This document shows positions 53,713 through 62,637 of a DNA stretch of 64,000 nucleotides, one piece after another. Origin of the DNA: Planktotalea sp. (lineage in GTDB: Bacteria > Pseudomonadota > Alphaproteobacteria > Rhodobacterales > Rhodobacteraceae). The position numbers were made by a program, and so were the translations under genes. The stretch is from positions 50,367 to 114,366 of the forward strand of contig NZ_JABBAL010000034.1 of the NCBI RefSeq assembly GCF_018607995.1, written 5' to 3'. Position 1 is the first letter of the stretch, and every line of letters starts with the position of its first letter. The notes beneath the pieces were generated by a model, which had not been told where the DNA came from, did not search any database, and worked only from the letters and a program-made list of their open reading frames with translations.

Positions 53713-54777
53713 ATGGCGCGCTTTCATCCGCTTAAAGTCACCGAGGTTCGCAAGACCATTCGCGACGCTGTTGTCGTCTCGCTCGAACCTGCGAATGATA
53801 CTGATTTCGACTTCATCCAAGGCCAGTATCTGACGTTCAAGCAAGAGATCGAGGGCACGGAAATTCGCCGTTCCTATTCGATCTGCGCGGGCAAAGACGA
53901 TGGCATCTTGCAGGTCGGGATCAAGAAGGTGGATGGCGGTGCCTTCTCTACATGGGCCAACGTAAATCTCGCCCCAGGCATGGTGCTGGATGCGATGCCG
54001 CCAATGGGAAAATTTTACACAGATATAGACCCTAATCAGCCCAAAAACTATCTGGGTTTCGCGGGTGGTTCTGGTATTACGCCAGTTCTGTCGATCATCA
54101 AAACCACCCTCGCACGCGAACCCGACAGCCGGTTTACGCTGGTTTATGCCAATCGCGGCGTGAACACGATTATGTTTCGCGAAGAACTCGAAGACCTCAA
54201 GAACAACCATATGGGTCGTTTGAATGTGATCCATATTCTGGAAAGCGATGCGCAGGATATCGAGCTGTTCAAGGGCCGCGTGGACGAAGCAAAGTGTGCG
54301 GCACTTTTTGCCAATTGGATCGATATCAAAAGCGTTGATACCGCGTTCATCTGCGGACCAGAACCGATGATGTTGGGGATCGCTGTCGCTTTGAAAGATC
54401 ACGGGTTGAGCGAGGAGCAAATCAAGTTTGAGCTGTTCGCCTCCTCTCAGCCGGGCCGCCTGCCCCAGCGTAAAACGCAAGCCGTAGAGACTACCAAACC
54501 TGCAGAGGCAGTAGTGATCATCGATGGCACGGGGCGCACGGTGGACATGTCTAAAGATCAAACCGTGCTGGAAGCGGCGCTCGCAGGTGGATTAGACGCA
54601 CCATTTGCCTGCAAAGCGGGCGTGTGTTCCACCTGTAAATGCAAGGTGATCGAGGGCGAAGTCGAGATGGTCACGAACCATGCGTTAGAGGACTACGAGG
54701 TTGAGCAAGGGTTCGTGCTGTCGTGCCAATCGTTTGCGCTTACTCAAAAGGTTATTGTGGATTACGATCAGCATTGA
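53713..54777 (+). CDS. paaE: Phenylacetyl-CoA epoxidase reductase PaaE
   Basis: Start 53713 has GGGAGC upstream and gives 354 residues; an in-frame start at 53668 lies inside paaD. The N-terminal FAD domain has RRSYSICAGKDDG, the NAD domain has YLGFAGGSGITPVLSIIKT and FICGPEPMM, and the C-terminal plant-type 2Fe-2S domain has CKAGVCSTCKCKV with the fourth Cys in VLSCQSF. It passes electrons from NAD(P)H to PaaA. Last paa gene. Confidence 0.96.
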   Translation: MARFHPLKVTEVRKTIRDAVVVSLEPANDTDFDFIQGQYLTFKQEIEGTEIRRSYSICAGKDDGILQVGIKKVDGGAFSTWANVNLAPGMVLDAMPPMGKFYTDIDPNQPKNYLGFAGGSGITPVLSIIKTTLAREPDSRFTLVYANRGVNTIMFREELEDLKNNHMGRLNVIHILESDAQDIELFKGRVDEAKCAALFANWIDIKSVDTAFICGPEPMMLGIAVALKDHGLSEEQIKFELFASSQPGRLPQRKTQAVETTKPAEAVVIIDGTGRTVDMSKDQTVLEAALAGGLDAPFACKAGVCSTCKCKVIEGEVEMVTNHALEDYEVEQGFVLSCQSFALTQKVIVDYDQH

Positions 54778-54840
54778 TTTCTAAATCTTCCCATGCCCAT
54801 AAATCCCTACAGTCACACGTATGAACAAAAGGGACCTATC

Positions 54841-57276
54841 ATGAAAACGCGAACGCGCGTCGCTGTTATTGGTGGCGGCATTGCCGGCTGCTCTACGCTT
54901 TATCATCTGACCCAAGAGGGTTGGGGCGACGTTGTTCTTATTGAGCGTGATGAGCTGACCTCTGGCACCACATGGCATTCCGCGGCGCAGGTCACTAATT
55001 TTGGCATGAACCAGACGATGGTTGGCCTTAAATCCCATTCCGTCGCACTTTATAAGAAGCTGCGCGATGATCCTGAGTATCCTGTTGGATATCACCACGG
55101 CGATGGCGGCATTCGTTTGGCAAATACCGAAGAACAAATGCTGGGGTATCGTCACTTCGCCTCCATGGCGCGGGGGATGGGTGTGGAATACGAAGTGCTC
55201 GACGCGGAAGAATGCGCACGGCGCCATCCGTTGATTTCGACGGACAATTTATTGGGCGGTCTTTGGGACGGAGAAGACGGCGACATTGATCCCGCGCAAC
55301 TGTGCCAAGCACTGGCGTTTCATGCGCGCAAGGCGGGCGCAGAAGTGTATCGCCACACCAACGTGACCGCGCTTACCCAGCACAAGGATGACACTTGGAC
55401 GGTGGAGACCGACAAAGGCAGCATTGACGCAGATATCGTAGTCAACGCCTGTGGTTACCGCGTGAACGAAGTGGGCGCGATGATGGGTGTGCATCATCCT
55501 GTGACGTCGATGGAGCATCAGTATTTCATCACTGAAGACATCCCCGCGATTGTGGAGGCAGGCCACCGCATGCCCCTGCTGCGGTGCCCGATTTCGGACT
55601 ACTATTCGCGTCAGGAAAAGAACGGCTTGCTCGTTGGGTTTTATGAGCAAGATTGCAAAACATGGGGTATGGACGGGATCAGTCCAAGCTTTGCCAATGA
55701 TCTTTGCCCCGATGATCTGGACCGCGTCATGGACGTGCTAGAGGGCGCGTTTGAACGTATGCCAGCGCTGACCGAAGTGGGCATTAAGCGGGTCGTTAAC
55801 GGCCCGATCACCTACACGATTGATGGCGCACCTTTGGTCGGTCAGATCCCCGGCAAGCGCAATGCGTTCTGCATCATCGGCCTGCGCGCGGGTGTTGGTG
55901 AAGGCGGCGGACATGGGTGGTTACTCGCCCAGCAAATCGTGCATGGCGAGGCGCAGTATGACACGTGGTGCATCGATCCGCGCCGCTTCACGGGGCATAC
56001 GAATGTTGAGCTGACTGCGCTGAAGGCGATTGAAGATTATCAAAACGAGTTCCGCTTTCACTTCCCCAATGAGCATCGCCCCGCAGGACGTATGGCAAAG
56101 ACCACGCCACTGACCCCTGTACTAGAAGCAGCAGGCGCCGAATTTACAATCGTCAATGGATGGGAACGCGTCGAGTTTATGAAGCCTACGCCGGATTTCC
56201 ACGTCACGCATGGCTTCCACTATGACGAAAGTTTTCCCATTGTTGGGGCTGAAATTGATGCGGTGCAAAACGCGGTCGGCCTATGCGAAGTTAACGGCTT
56301 CAACCGGTTCGAGATCACGGGCGAAGATGCCACTGGCTTTCTTGATCGGATGATCTGTGGACGCTTGCCACGCAAACAGCGCCGCGTGGGTCTGGCCTAT
56401 CTTCTCAATGATCATGGCATGCTGAAAGCGGAAGCGACGATTGCGAACATCCCAGCAAGCGATCGCGGACCCGCGCGCATTTGGTACGGCTCTGCCGCCG
56501 CGTCTGAATTTCATGATATGGATTGGCTCAGCCAGCATGTTGGTGCCGATGAAGACGTTCAGATCAAATCGCTCACGAATGATCAAACCATTCTTGTTCT
56601 CGCAGGACCAAAGGCGCGTGCAGTGATGCAAATGGTCAGCCGCGAAGACTGGTCCAAGGAAGGCTTTCCGTGGTTGTCCGTGCGCGAGTGCTTTATCGGC
56701 TTTGCGTCCGCGACAGTTATGTCAGTCAGTTTTTCTGGTGAACACGCCTATGAAATCCACGTACCGAACGCCTCGCTTTATGCGGCCTACACAGCGCTGA
56801 AGGCAGCGGGCGAAACCCATGGCTTGCGCCTGTTCGGTGCACTCGCGGTGGAGTCCATGCGACTGGAAAAAGGGTATTTGCATTGGAAGGCAGACATCCT
56901 GACAGAGTTCGACCCATTCGAGACTGGTTTGGATCGCTTCGTGCAGATGGACAAGGCAGATTTCGTGGGCAAAGCGGCGCTTGCGAAGCGTGTTGAAACG
57001 GGTGCCAGCAAACGTTTGATCACGATGGTATTGGCCAAGGATCACGCCCCCGCACATGGTGGTGCATCAGTGATGGATAGGGACGCAGTTGTTGGAACTG
57101 TTACCTCTGGCGGCTACGGCTACCGCGTTCAAAAGAACCTCGCTTACGCCTTTGTCGAGCCTGCTTTCGCGCCTGTTGGTACTGCTATCAAGATTGATAT
57201 CTTGGGTGAGTTGATCGATGCAACGGTTGTTGATCCAGCGCTTTATGACCCCAAAATGACGCTTGTGCGCGGTTAG
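54841..57276 (+). CDS. GcvT-family FAD-dependent oxidoreductase (dimethylglycine/sarcosine dehydrogenase-like)
   Basis: ATG 54841 follows AAAAGGGACC and gives 811 residues. The N-terminal ~390 residues are a DAO-type FAD domain (TRVAVIGGGIAGCSTLYHL, GTTWHSAAQVTNFGMNQT with the probable covalent-FAD histidine). The middle and C-terminus are the GcvT aminomethyltransferase domains that bind tetrahydrofolate (HFHYDESFPIVGAEI-type link; YEIHVPNASLYAAYTAL; LRLFGALAVESMRLEKGYLH). Family members demethylate dimethylglycine, sarcosine or related N-methyl compounds. Roseobacter genomes carry many paralogues and the substrate cannot be told from sequence. It is a separate unit, 63 bp after paaE. Confidence 0.9.
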   Translation: MKTRTRVAVIGGGIAGCSTLYHLTQEGWGDVVLIERDELTSGTTWHSAAQVTNFGMNQTMVGLKSHSVALYKKLRDDPEYPVGYHHGDGGIRLANTEEQMLGYRHFASMARGMGVEYEVLDAEECARRHPLISTDNLLGGLWDGEDGDIDPAQLCQALAFHARKAGAEVYRHTNVTALTQHKDDTWTVETDKGSIDADIVVNACGYRVNEVGAMMGVHHPVTSMEHQYFITEDIPAIVEAGHRMPLLRCPISDYYSRQEKNGLLVGFYEQDCKTWGMDGISPSFANDLCPDDLDRVMDVLEGAFERMPALTEVGIKRVVNGPITYTIDGAPLVGQIPGKRNAFCIIGLRAGVGEGGGHGWLLAQQIVHGEAQYDTWCIDPRRFTGHTNVELTALKAIEDYQNEFRFHFPNEHRPAGRMAKTTPLTPVLEAAGAEFTIVNGWERVEFMKPTPDFHVTHGFHYDESFPIVGAEIDAVQNAVGLCEVNGFNRFEITGEDATGFLDRMICGRLPRKQRRVGLAYLLNDHGMLKAEATIANIPASDRGPARIWYGSAAASEFHDMDWLSQHVGADEDVQIKSLTNDQTILVLAGPKARAVMQMVSREDWSKEGFPWLSVRECFIGFASATVMSVSFSGEHAYEIHVPNASLYAAYTALKAAGETHGLRLFGALAVESMRLEKGYLHWKADILTEFDPFETGLDRFVQMDKADFVGKAALAKRVETGASKRLITMVLAKDHAPAHGGASVMDRDAVVGTVTSGGYGYRVQKNLAYAFVEPAFAPVGTAIKIDILGELIDATVVDPALYDPKMTLVRG

Positions 57277-57288
57277 AATTGGGACCCA

Positions 57289-57455
57289 TTAGTGGCCGAA
57301 ATAGGCCTCTGTCAGCTTGGGATCATCGCGCAGTTCTTTTACGGTACCGTTCACTTGATTTTGCCGGATTCTAGCACGTAGAGCCGCTCTGCGAGCGTCA
57401 TCGCAAAGTTTGCGTTCTGCTCGGTGGTCACGACTGTCGTACCAAACTCGTCTAT
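57289..57455 (-). pseudogene. Fragment of branched-chain amino-acid ABC ATPase LivF
   Basis: The minus strand reads EFGTTVVTTEQNANFAMTLA, ERLYVLESGKIK, a TGA, and in the next frame NGTVKELRDDPKLTEAYFGH with stop 57289-57291. These are the D-loop/H-loop end and the diagnostic LTEAYFGH tail of LivF ATPases. Everything upstream is missing. A deletion has removed a branched-chain amino-acid transporter cluster between the GcvT and DadA-like genes. Confidence 0.75.
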
Positions 57456-57652
57456 ACCCTTTCTTTCACTAGAACAGACGCGGTTTGTGGCGGCGTTGGC
57501 ATTTGCACTCAATACGTTCCTGAAGCATCTGTATGATTCCTAAATGGTAACTAGTCAGTAAAGTTTTTTATTTTGTTGCAGGAACCAAGGAGAATGGCTT
57601 GTGCGCGGCTCATAAAACGTGATCCTGTTGCGTCAACGAGAGGAATAAAGTC

Positions 57653-58918
57653 ATGCAAATCTTGGTTGCAGGAGCAGGGATCGTCGGGATCTCCACCGCG
57701 ATCTGGTTACAACGCGCAGGTCACAGCGTTACGCTTGTGGATCGTACAGGACCAGCAAGTGGAACCAGCCACGGCAATGCAGGTGTGCTTGCGGCGGGTG
57801 CCGTTGTTCCCGTCACCACGCCCAGCCTGTTCAAAGCCGCGCCAGGCATGTTGATGCGGCGCGACTCTCCGCTGTTTCTGCGTTGGAGCTATTTGCCGAA
57901 ACTGCTGCCCTTCCTTGCCAAGTATATGCGCCACGCAAACGACGCGCATGTAGATGTTTACGCCAACGCTATGTCCGCACTTTTGCACGATACCTATGAT
58001 CAACACATGGCCCTAGCCAAAGGCACACCAGCAGAGCGATTCATAGGCTCCGAGGACTATTGCTTTGGCTATCAAACCCATGCGGACTACCTCGCTGACA
58101 GCTATGGTTGGGGCAAACGCGACGCGGCGGGTGTCACCTATGAGGTCGTCTCTGGTAAAGACTACGCCAAAGAAGACCCCGCTTTTGGCGAGGCTTTTGA
58201 AACCGTTGTGCGTTGCAAGAACCATGGACGTATTTTGGACCCCGGTGCCTATGTGACAGCGCTCGCGGATCACTTTGTGTCAAAGGGTGGCACGCTCCAG
58301 ATTGCAACGATCAATGATCTGGAGATGGCGGGCGACACGATCGTCGCTTTGCACACCTCTGACGGACGCCTGACTGCGGATCGCATTGTTTTCGCACTTG
58401 GTCCCTGGTCGAAAGAGATCGCCCATAAGCTGGGTGTCAAAGTCCCGTTTGAGAGCGAACGCGGCTATCACATCGAACTTATCAACCCCTCACAAATGCC
58501 CAAAAATCCAATGATGGTCGCCAGCGGTAAATTCGTGCTGACCCCGATGGAGGGACGCCTGCGCGCCGCTGGCGTGATTGAGTTTGGCGGGCTTGAAGCA
58601 GGTCCAAGTAAAGGCCCTCTTGATCTCCTAAAACGTCAGATTGACGTGCTGTTGCCTGACGTAACCTACGACAGCATTGTGGAATGGATGGGTCACCGCC
58701 CTGCGCCTGCCGATAGCCTGCCATTGATCGGCGCCAACGATAGGCACGGCAAAAGCTATTCGGCCTTTGGGCATCAACACGTTGGCTTGACAGGTGGTGC
58801 AAAAACGGGTCGGATCATCGCTGATCTCATTGATGGTAAAAAGCCAAACATTGATTTGGCACCATTTGATCCGCGGAAATACGCAAGGACCTACAAAACG
58901 TCTGGGAGGACATTATGA
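57653..58918 (+). CDS. D-amino-acid dehydrogenase (DadA)-like FAD oxidoreductase
   Basis: ATG 57653 follows AGAGGAA and gives 421 residues. FAD-binding MQILVAGAGIVGISTAIWLQ is followed by GPASGTSHGNAGVLAAGAVV, the DadA-type segment, and a C-terminal FGHQHVGLTGGAKTGRIIAD. DadA oxidatively deaminates D-amino acids to 2-oxo acids and feeds electrons to the respiratory chain. It begins an operon with a TRAP transporter, racemase and 2OG oxygenase; the stop overlaps dctP by 4 bp (ATGA). Substrate probably a D-amino acid or cyclic imino acid such as D-hydroxyproline. Confidence 0.88.
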   Translation: MQILVAGAGIVGISTAIWLQRAGHSVTLVDRTGPASGTSHGNAGVLAAGAVVPVTTPSLFKAAPGMLMRRDSPLFLRWSYLPKLLPFLAKYMRHANDAHVDVYANAMSALLHDTYDQHMALAKGTPAERFIGSEDYCFGYQTHADYLADSYGWGKRDAAGVTYEVVSGKDYAKEDPAFGEAFETVVRCKNHGRILDPGAYVTALADHFVSKGGTLQIATINDLEMAGDTIVALHTSDGRLTADRIVFALGPWSKEIAHKLGVKVPFESERGYHIELINPSQMPKNPMMVASGKFVLTPMEGRLRAAGVIEFGGLEAGPSKGPLDLLKRQIDVLLPDVTYDSIVEWMGHRPAPADSLPLIGANDRHGKSYSAFGHQHVGLTGGAKTGRIIADLIDGKKPNIDLAPFDPRKYARTYKTSGRTL

Positions 58919-59898
58919 CTTTAGCAAAATTCACAGTCACGGCGCTTGTCGGCGCAATGGCAGCAAGCACAGCTTTCGCTGACGGCCACGCGCAAAAGTG
59001 GGATATGCCGATGGCCTATGCCGCGACGAACTTTCACTCCGAGCATGGTGTGGTCTTTGCTGACAAAGTGCGCGAGCACACAAGCGGCGCTATCGACATT
59101 ACGGTTCACGCGGGCGGTTCGCTCTTTGGTGGCGGCGATATCAAACGCGCAGTCCAAACCGGCCAAGTGCCAATCGGCGAGCGTTTCATGTCCGCACACG
59201 CGAACGAAGCCCCTCTGCTTGGTTGGGACAATGTTCCGTTCATCGCAACAACGTATGAAGACAATGCCAAGCTTTGGGCAGCTGCGAAAGACGCAGTGAA
59301 CGCACAGCTTGCGGATCAAAACCTTGTGGCGCTTTATACATGCCCATGGCCAGGCCAGGGTTTCTACTTCAACAAAGAAGTTAAGACATCAGCCGACACG
59401 CAAGGCATCAAGTTCCGCTCATACAACTCTGCAACAGCGACCTTCGCGGAAGAGTTGGGCATGATCCCAGTACAAATCGAAGCGGCTGAGCTCAGCCAAG
59501 CGCTTGCTACGGGCGTTGCGTCTGCGTTCATTTCATCTGGTTCCACAGGCTACGACCGCAAAGTCTGGGAGCACCTGTCCCACTACTACAAGGTCAACGC
59601 ATGGCTGCCACGCAACTATGTGATGGTGAACACACAAGCCTGGGACGCGCTCGACACAGAGGTACAAGCGGGTGTTCAAAAAGCCGCTGACGAAACCGCA
59701 GCAAGCTGTGCCGCGAAATCCGCAGAGCTGTCAAACTTCTACTTTGACGAGCTGGCCAAAAACGGCATGAGCGTTGAAGATGCAGGCCCAGAGTTCCTTG
59801 CAGAACTTGAAGCGATTGGCGCAAAGATGACAGCAGAGTGGCTCGAAACAACAGGCGACGCGGGTCAGGCGATCCTCGACGCATACAACGCAAACTAA
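58915..59898 (+). CDS. TRAP transporter solute-binding protein (DctP family)
   Basis: This 327-residue periplasmic protein has a signal peptide (MTLAKFTVTALVGAMAASTA, cleaved about after FADGHA). DctP-family features are VHAGGSLFGGGDIKRAVQTG, CPWPGQGFYFNKE, GIKFRSYNSATATFAEELG and VQIEAAELSQALATGVASAF, where the R-x-x-x-N region (KFRSYN) binds the carboxylate. It is coupled to the DadA-like gene, so the ligand is probably an amino or imino acid. A strong hairpin follows. Confidence 0.93.
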   Translation: MTLAKFTVTALVGAMAASTAFADGHAQKWDMPMAYAATNFHSEHGVVFADKVREHTSGAIDITVHAGGSLFGGGDIKRAVQTGQVPIGERFMSAHANEAPLLGWDNVPFIATTYEDNAKLWAAAKDAVNAQLADQNLVALYTCPWPGQGFYFNKEVKTSADTQGIKFRSYNSATATFAEELGMIPVQIEAAELSQALATGVASAFISSGSTGYDRKVWEHLSHYYKVNAWLPRNYVMVNTQAWDALDTEVQAGVQKAADETAASCAAKSAELSNFYFDELAKNGMSVEDAGPEFLAELEAIGAKMTAEWLETTGDAGQAILDAYNAN

Positions 59899-59905
59899 GC
59901 GTATC

Positions 59906-59943
59906 GGCAAGCCTTTGCATCACGCTTAGGCTTGCCCCTTTTT
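59906..59943 (+). terminator. Stem-loop with T-tract between dctP and dctQ
   Basis: GGCAAGCCT (59906-59914) and AGGCTTGCC (59928-59936) form a perfect 9-bp stem with a 13-base loop, followed by CC and TTTTT (59939-59943). It lies inside the operon, after the binding-protein gene, and should act as a partial terminator so that the binding protein is made in excess of the permease. Confidence 0.8.
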
Positions 59944-59965
59944 ACCCAACACCGAGACATTCACA

Positions 59966-60658
59966 ATGCGCGACTGGTCGCCCGTCATGGGCCTTCCCCT
60001 CTGGGTTTGGCTTTTCGTTCTTCCCAGCTTGATCGCTGTACTTTGCTATATCGCAGGTCCACGGATTGAACGGCTGTTACGCCCAATCTGGCGCATCTTG
60101 GATGGCGTTTACTTTGCAAGTGGCGTGATCGCAGCATGTTTTATGGTGACAATCCTTTTGCTTATCGTGGCCCAAATGGTGGCGCGTTGGACAGGCGTCG
60201 CCCTGCCCGGCACCACAGAATTTGCGGGCTACGCGATGGCCGCGACATCATTCTTTGCGCTATGTCACGCGATGATGCGCGGCGCGCATATCCGCGTCTC
60301 GATCATCTTGAACTCAACCGCTTTTTTGAAAAAATGGCTCGATATCTTCGCGGTGTTCGCAGCCGCCGTGATCGCCACATATTTCGCACGTTTCGCCATC
60401 AAAGCGAACGCCTTCTCCGAAATGCTAAATGATCGCACACAAGGGCAAGATCAGATCCCTGAATGGCTGGTAAAGCTTTTCCAACTTGATTTTGCGGGTG
60501 CATTGGAGGGTGGGTCCACGCTCGTTTATACCCCTATATGGATTCCGCAACTTGCGATGTCCATCGGCACAATCCTTTTGGCGATCGCCCTTTGGGACAC
60601 GCTGACCCGTTTGCTTGTCACTGGCAAAAATCCCATTCAATCGGAGACAGTCGAATGA
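59966..60658 (+). CDS. TRAP transporter small permease (DctQ family)
   Basis: This 230-residue protein has four hydrophobic segments. DctQ-type features are ARWTGVALPGTTEFAGYAMA (residues 73-92) and FFALCHAMMRGAHIRVSIIL (residues 95-114). The region around residues 150-185 is an unusually long hydrophilic insert (NDRTQGQDQIPEWL). It pairs with the large permease; its stop overlaps dctM by 4 bp (ATGA). Confidence 0.9.
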   Translation: MRDWSPVMGLPLWVWLFVLPSLIAVLCYIAGPRIERLLRPIWRILDGVYFASGVIAACFMVTILLLIVAQMVARWTGVALPGTTEFAGYAMAATSFFALCHAMMRGAHIRVSIILNSTAFLKKWLDIFAVFAAAVIATYFARFAIKANAFSEMLNDRTQGQDQIPEWLVKLFQLDFAGALEGGSTLVYTPIWIPQLAMSIGTILLAIALWDTLTRLLVTGKNPIQSETVE

Positions 60659-61956
60659 CCGAAGCCTATGCAACAATCGTCTTTCTCTTCGTTCTTTTCA
60701 CACTTCTCGGGTCGTCTATTTGGATCGGTCTTGCCCTAATGGGCGTCGCTTGGGTGGGCATGGAAATGTTCACCGTACGCCCCGCGGGCGATGCGATGAT
60801 CACCACGATCTGGACTAGCTCCAGTTCATGGACATTGACGGCACTGCCGTTGTTCATCTGGATGGGTGAAATCCTCTATCGTACCCGATTATCGCAAGAC
60901 ATGTTTCGCGGGTTAGCCCCTTGGATGCGCTGGTTGCCGGGCGGTTTGCTGCATACAAATATCGCGGGCTGCACGATCTTCGCGGCTGTTTCCGGCTCTT
61001 CCGCCGCGACGCTGACGACGGTCGGCAAAATGTCGATCCCAGAGCTGCGCGCGCGTGGCTATCCTGAGTATATGATCATCGGCACACTCGCTGGTGCGGC
61101 CACTTTGGGTTTGATGATCCCACCCTCACTGACCCTTATCGTTTATGGCGTGTCGATCAATGAAAGCATCATCAAACTCTTCATGGCAGGCATCATTCCG
61201 GGCCTCGTTCTTGCGAGCCTATTCATGGCCTACATCATGGCATGGCATTTCTTTCGCCCCGAGCAACGACCAGAACCGGAACCCTCGATGAGCTTTGCCA
61301 AGATGCTGGCAGAAAGCCGCTTTTTGATCCCCGTCCTGTTGCTTGTCTTCGCAGTCATTGGATCGATGTATTTCGGCTGGGCCACCGCGACTGAAGCGGC
61401 GGCGGTCGGTGTTCTAGGCTCCCTCACCCTCGCAGCATTCCAGCGCTCGCTCTCGCCCTCTGTCTTCCTCGAAAGTCTCATGGGCGCCACACGCACCTCT
61501 GCAATGATCGCGCTGATCCTGATGGGCGCTGCGTTCCTATCTCTGTCCATGGGTTTCACAGGTTTGCCCCGCGCTTTGGCCGCGTGGATTGATCAAATGC
61601 AGCTCTCGCCTATCACGCTGATCGCGGCACTCACGGTGTTCTACATCATCCTTGGCATGTTCCTTGATGGCATCTCATCCGTCGTTCTGACCATGGCCAT
61701 TGTAGAACCGATGATCCGCCAAGCCGGTATCGACGTGATCTGGTTTGGTATCTTCATCGTGGTTGTGGTTGAAATGGCGCAAGTAACACCGCCCATCGGG
61801 TTTAACCTCTTCGTGTTGCAAGGCATGACGAAACACGAAATCGGCTACATCTCCAAAACCGCGATCCCAATGGTCGGGCTAATGCTGCTGATGGTGATCA
61901 TCCTTGTCGCCTTCCCAGAGCTTGCCACATGGCTGCCCAACAACATCCGACAATAG
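60655..61956 (+). CDS. TRAP transporter large permease (DctM family)
   Basis: ATG 60655 overlaps the small-permease stop and gives 433 residues with about twelve hydrophobic segments. DctM landmarks are PLFIWMGEILYRTRLSQDMF, CTIFAAVSGSSAATLTTVGK, GTLAGAATLGLMIPPSLTLI and GMFLDGISSVVLTMAIVEPM, with PPIGFNLFVLQGM. It drives sodium-coupled uptake of the acid bound by the DctP protein. Confidence 0.95.
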   Translation: MTEAYATIVFLFVLFTLLGSSIWIGLALMGVAWVGMEMFTVRPAGDAMITTIWTSSSSWTLTALPLFIWMGEILYRTRLSQDMFRGLAPWMRWLPGGLLHTNIAGCTIFAAVSGSSAATLTTVGKMSIPELRARGYPEYMIIGTLAGAATLGLMIPPSLTLIVYGVSINESIIKLFMAGIIPGLVLASLFMAYIMAWHFFRPEQRPEPEPSMSFAKMLAESRFLIPVLLLVFAVIGSMYFGWATATEAAAVGVLGSLTLAAFQRSLSPSVFLESLMGATRTSAMIALILMGAAFLSLSMGFTGLPRALAAWIDQMQLSPITLIAALTVFYIILGMFLDGISSVVLTMAIVEPMIRQAGIDVIWFGIFIVVVVEMAQVTPPIGFNLFVLQGMTKHEIGYISKTAIPMVGLMLLMVIILVAFPELATWLPNNIRQ

Positions 61957-61958
61957 CG

Positions 61959-62627
61959 ATGCCGCCAGCGGTAACGGTCCTACAGCTCGACACGGACTTC
62001 CCGCGTATTGCGGGGGATGTGGGATCGCGCGCGACGTATCGCGATAATATCGAGATCATCCGCATTAGGGCTGCAACAGTTGCGAAAGTCGTCACTGACA
62101 CGCCAGATCAGATTGATATTGCCCCATTTGAAACGGCGCTTGGATCTGCGAAAGGTGAGGTAATCGTCACCTCTTGTGGCTTTCTTGCCTACTGGCAAAA
62201 CCACCTTGCGTCGCAGACATATAAGCCTTTCATTAGTTCGGCTTTAGTAGCGCTTGAGACGCTCTCACAAAGCTATTCGCCTGAGGAACTTCTTATTCTC
62301 ACGTTTGATGCGGATAGCTTAAACGTATCCCATCTTGGCCAACACAAAGCCTATGCAAGCAGCATTCTTGGCCTGCCGATAACCTGTCATTTACGCCAGG
62401 TTGTTTCCAACAATCTCACCCATCTCGATGCTGATCTTGCCGGCGCTGAAATCGTCGCGCATGTCAGCAAACATCTTACGCCAAAGCATCGTCATATCTT
62501 ATTGGAATGCACCAATCTGCCCCCTTACAAAGCTGCGCTAGCTCGGCAAACTGGTCTTCCTGTTACCGACATTCTCACCTTGATCGAATTAGCACGCGCG
62601 GGCACGATCCAACCAGATTTTCTATGA
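61959..62627 (+). CDS. Aspartate/glutamate/hydantoin racemase family protein
   Basis: ATG 61959 is two bases after the DctM stop and gives 222 residues; ATG 61929, overlapping dctM, is an alternative and neither has a clear Shine-Dalgarno. The two catalytic cysteines of cofactor-independent racemases are visible: VIVTSCGFLAYWQ near residue 75 and HILLECTNLPPYK near residue 190. It could interconvert D- and L-forms of the imported compound, feeding the DadA-like dehydrogenase. Confidence 0.8.
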   Translation: MPPAVTVLQLDTDFPRIAGDVGSRATYRDNIEIIRIRAATVAKVVTDTPDQIDIAPFETALGSAKGEVIVTSCGFLAYWQNHLASQTYKPFISSALVALETLSQSYSPEELLILTFDADSLNVSHLGQHKAYASSILGLPITCHLRQVVSNNLTHLDADLAGAEIVAHVSKHLTPKHRHILLECTNLPPYKAALARQTGLPVTDILTLIELARAGTIQPDFL

Positions 62628-62637
62628 AAGCAGCACT

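Noticed and set aside
53707..54561. A 284-codon minus-strand ORF opposite paaE
   Set aside because: Antisense shadow of a gene with intact flavin, NAD and iron-sulfur motifs.
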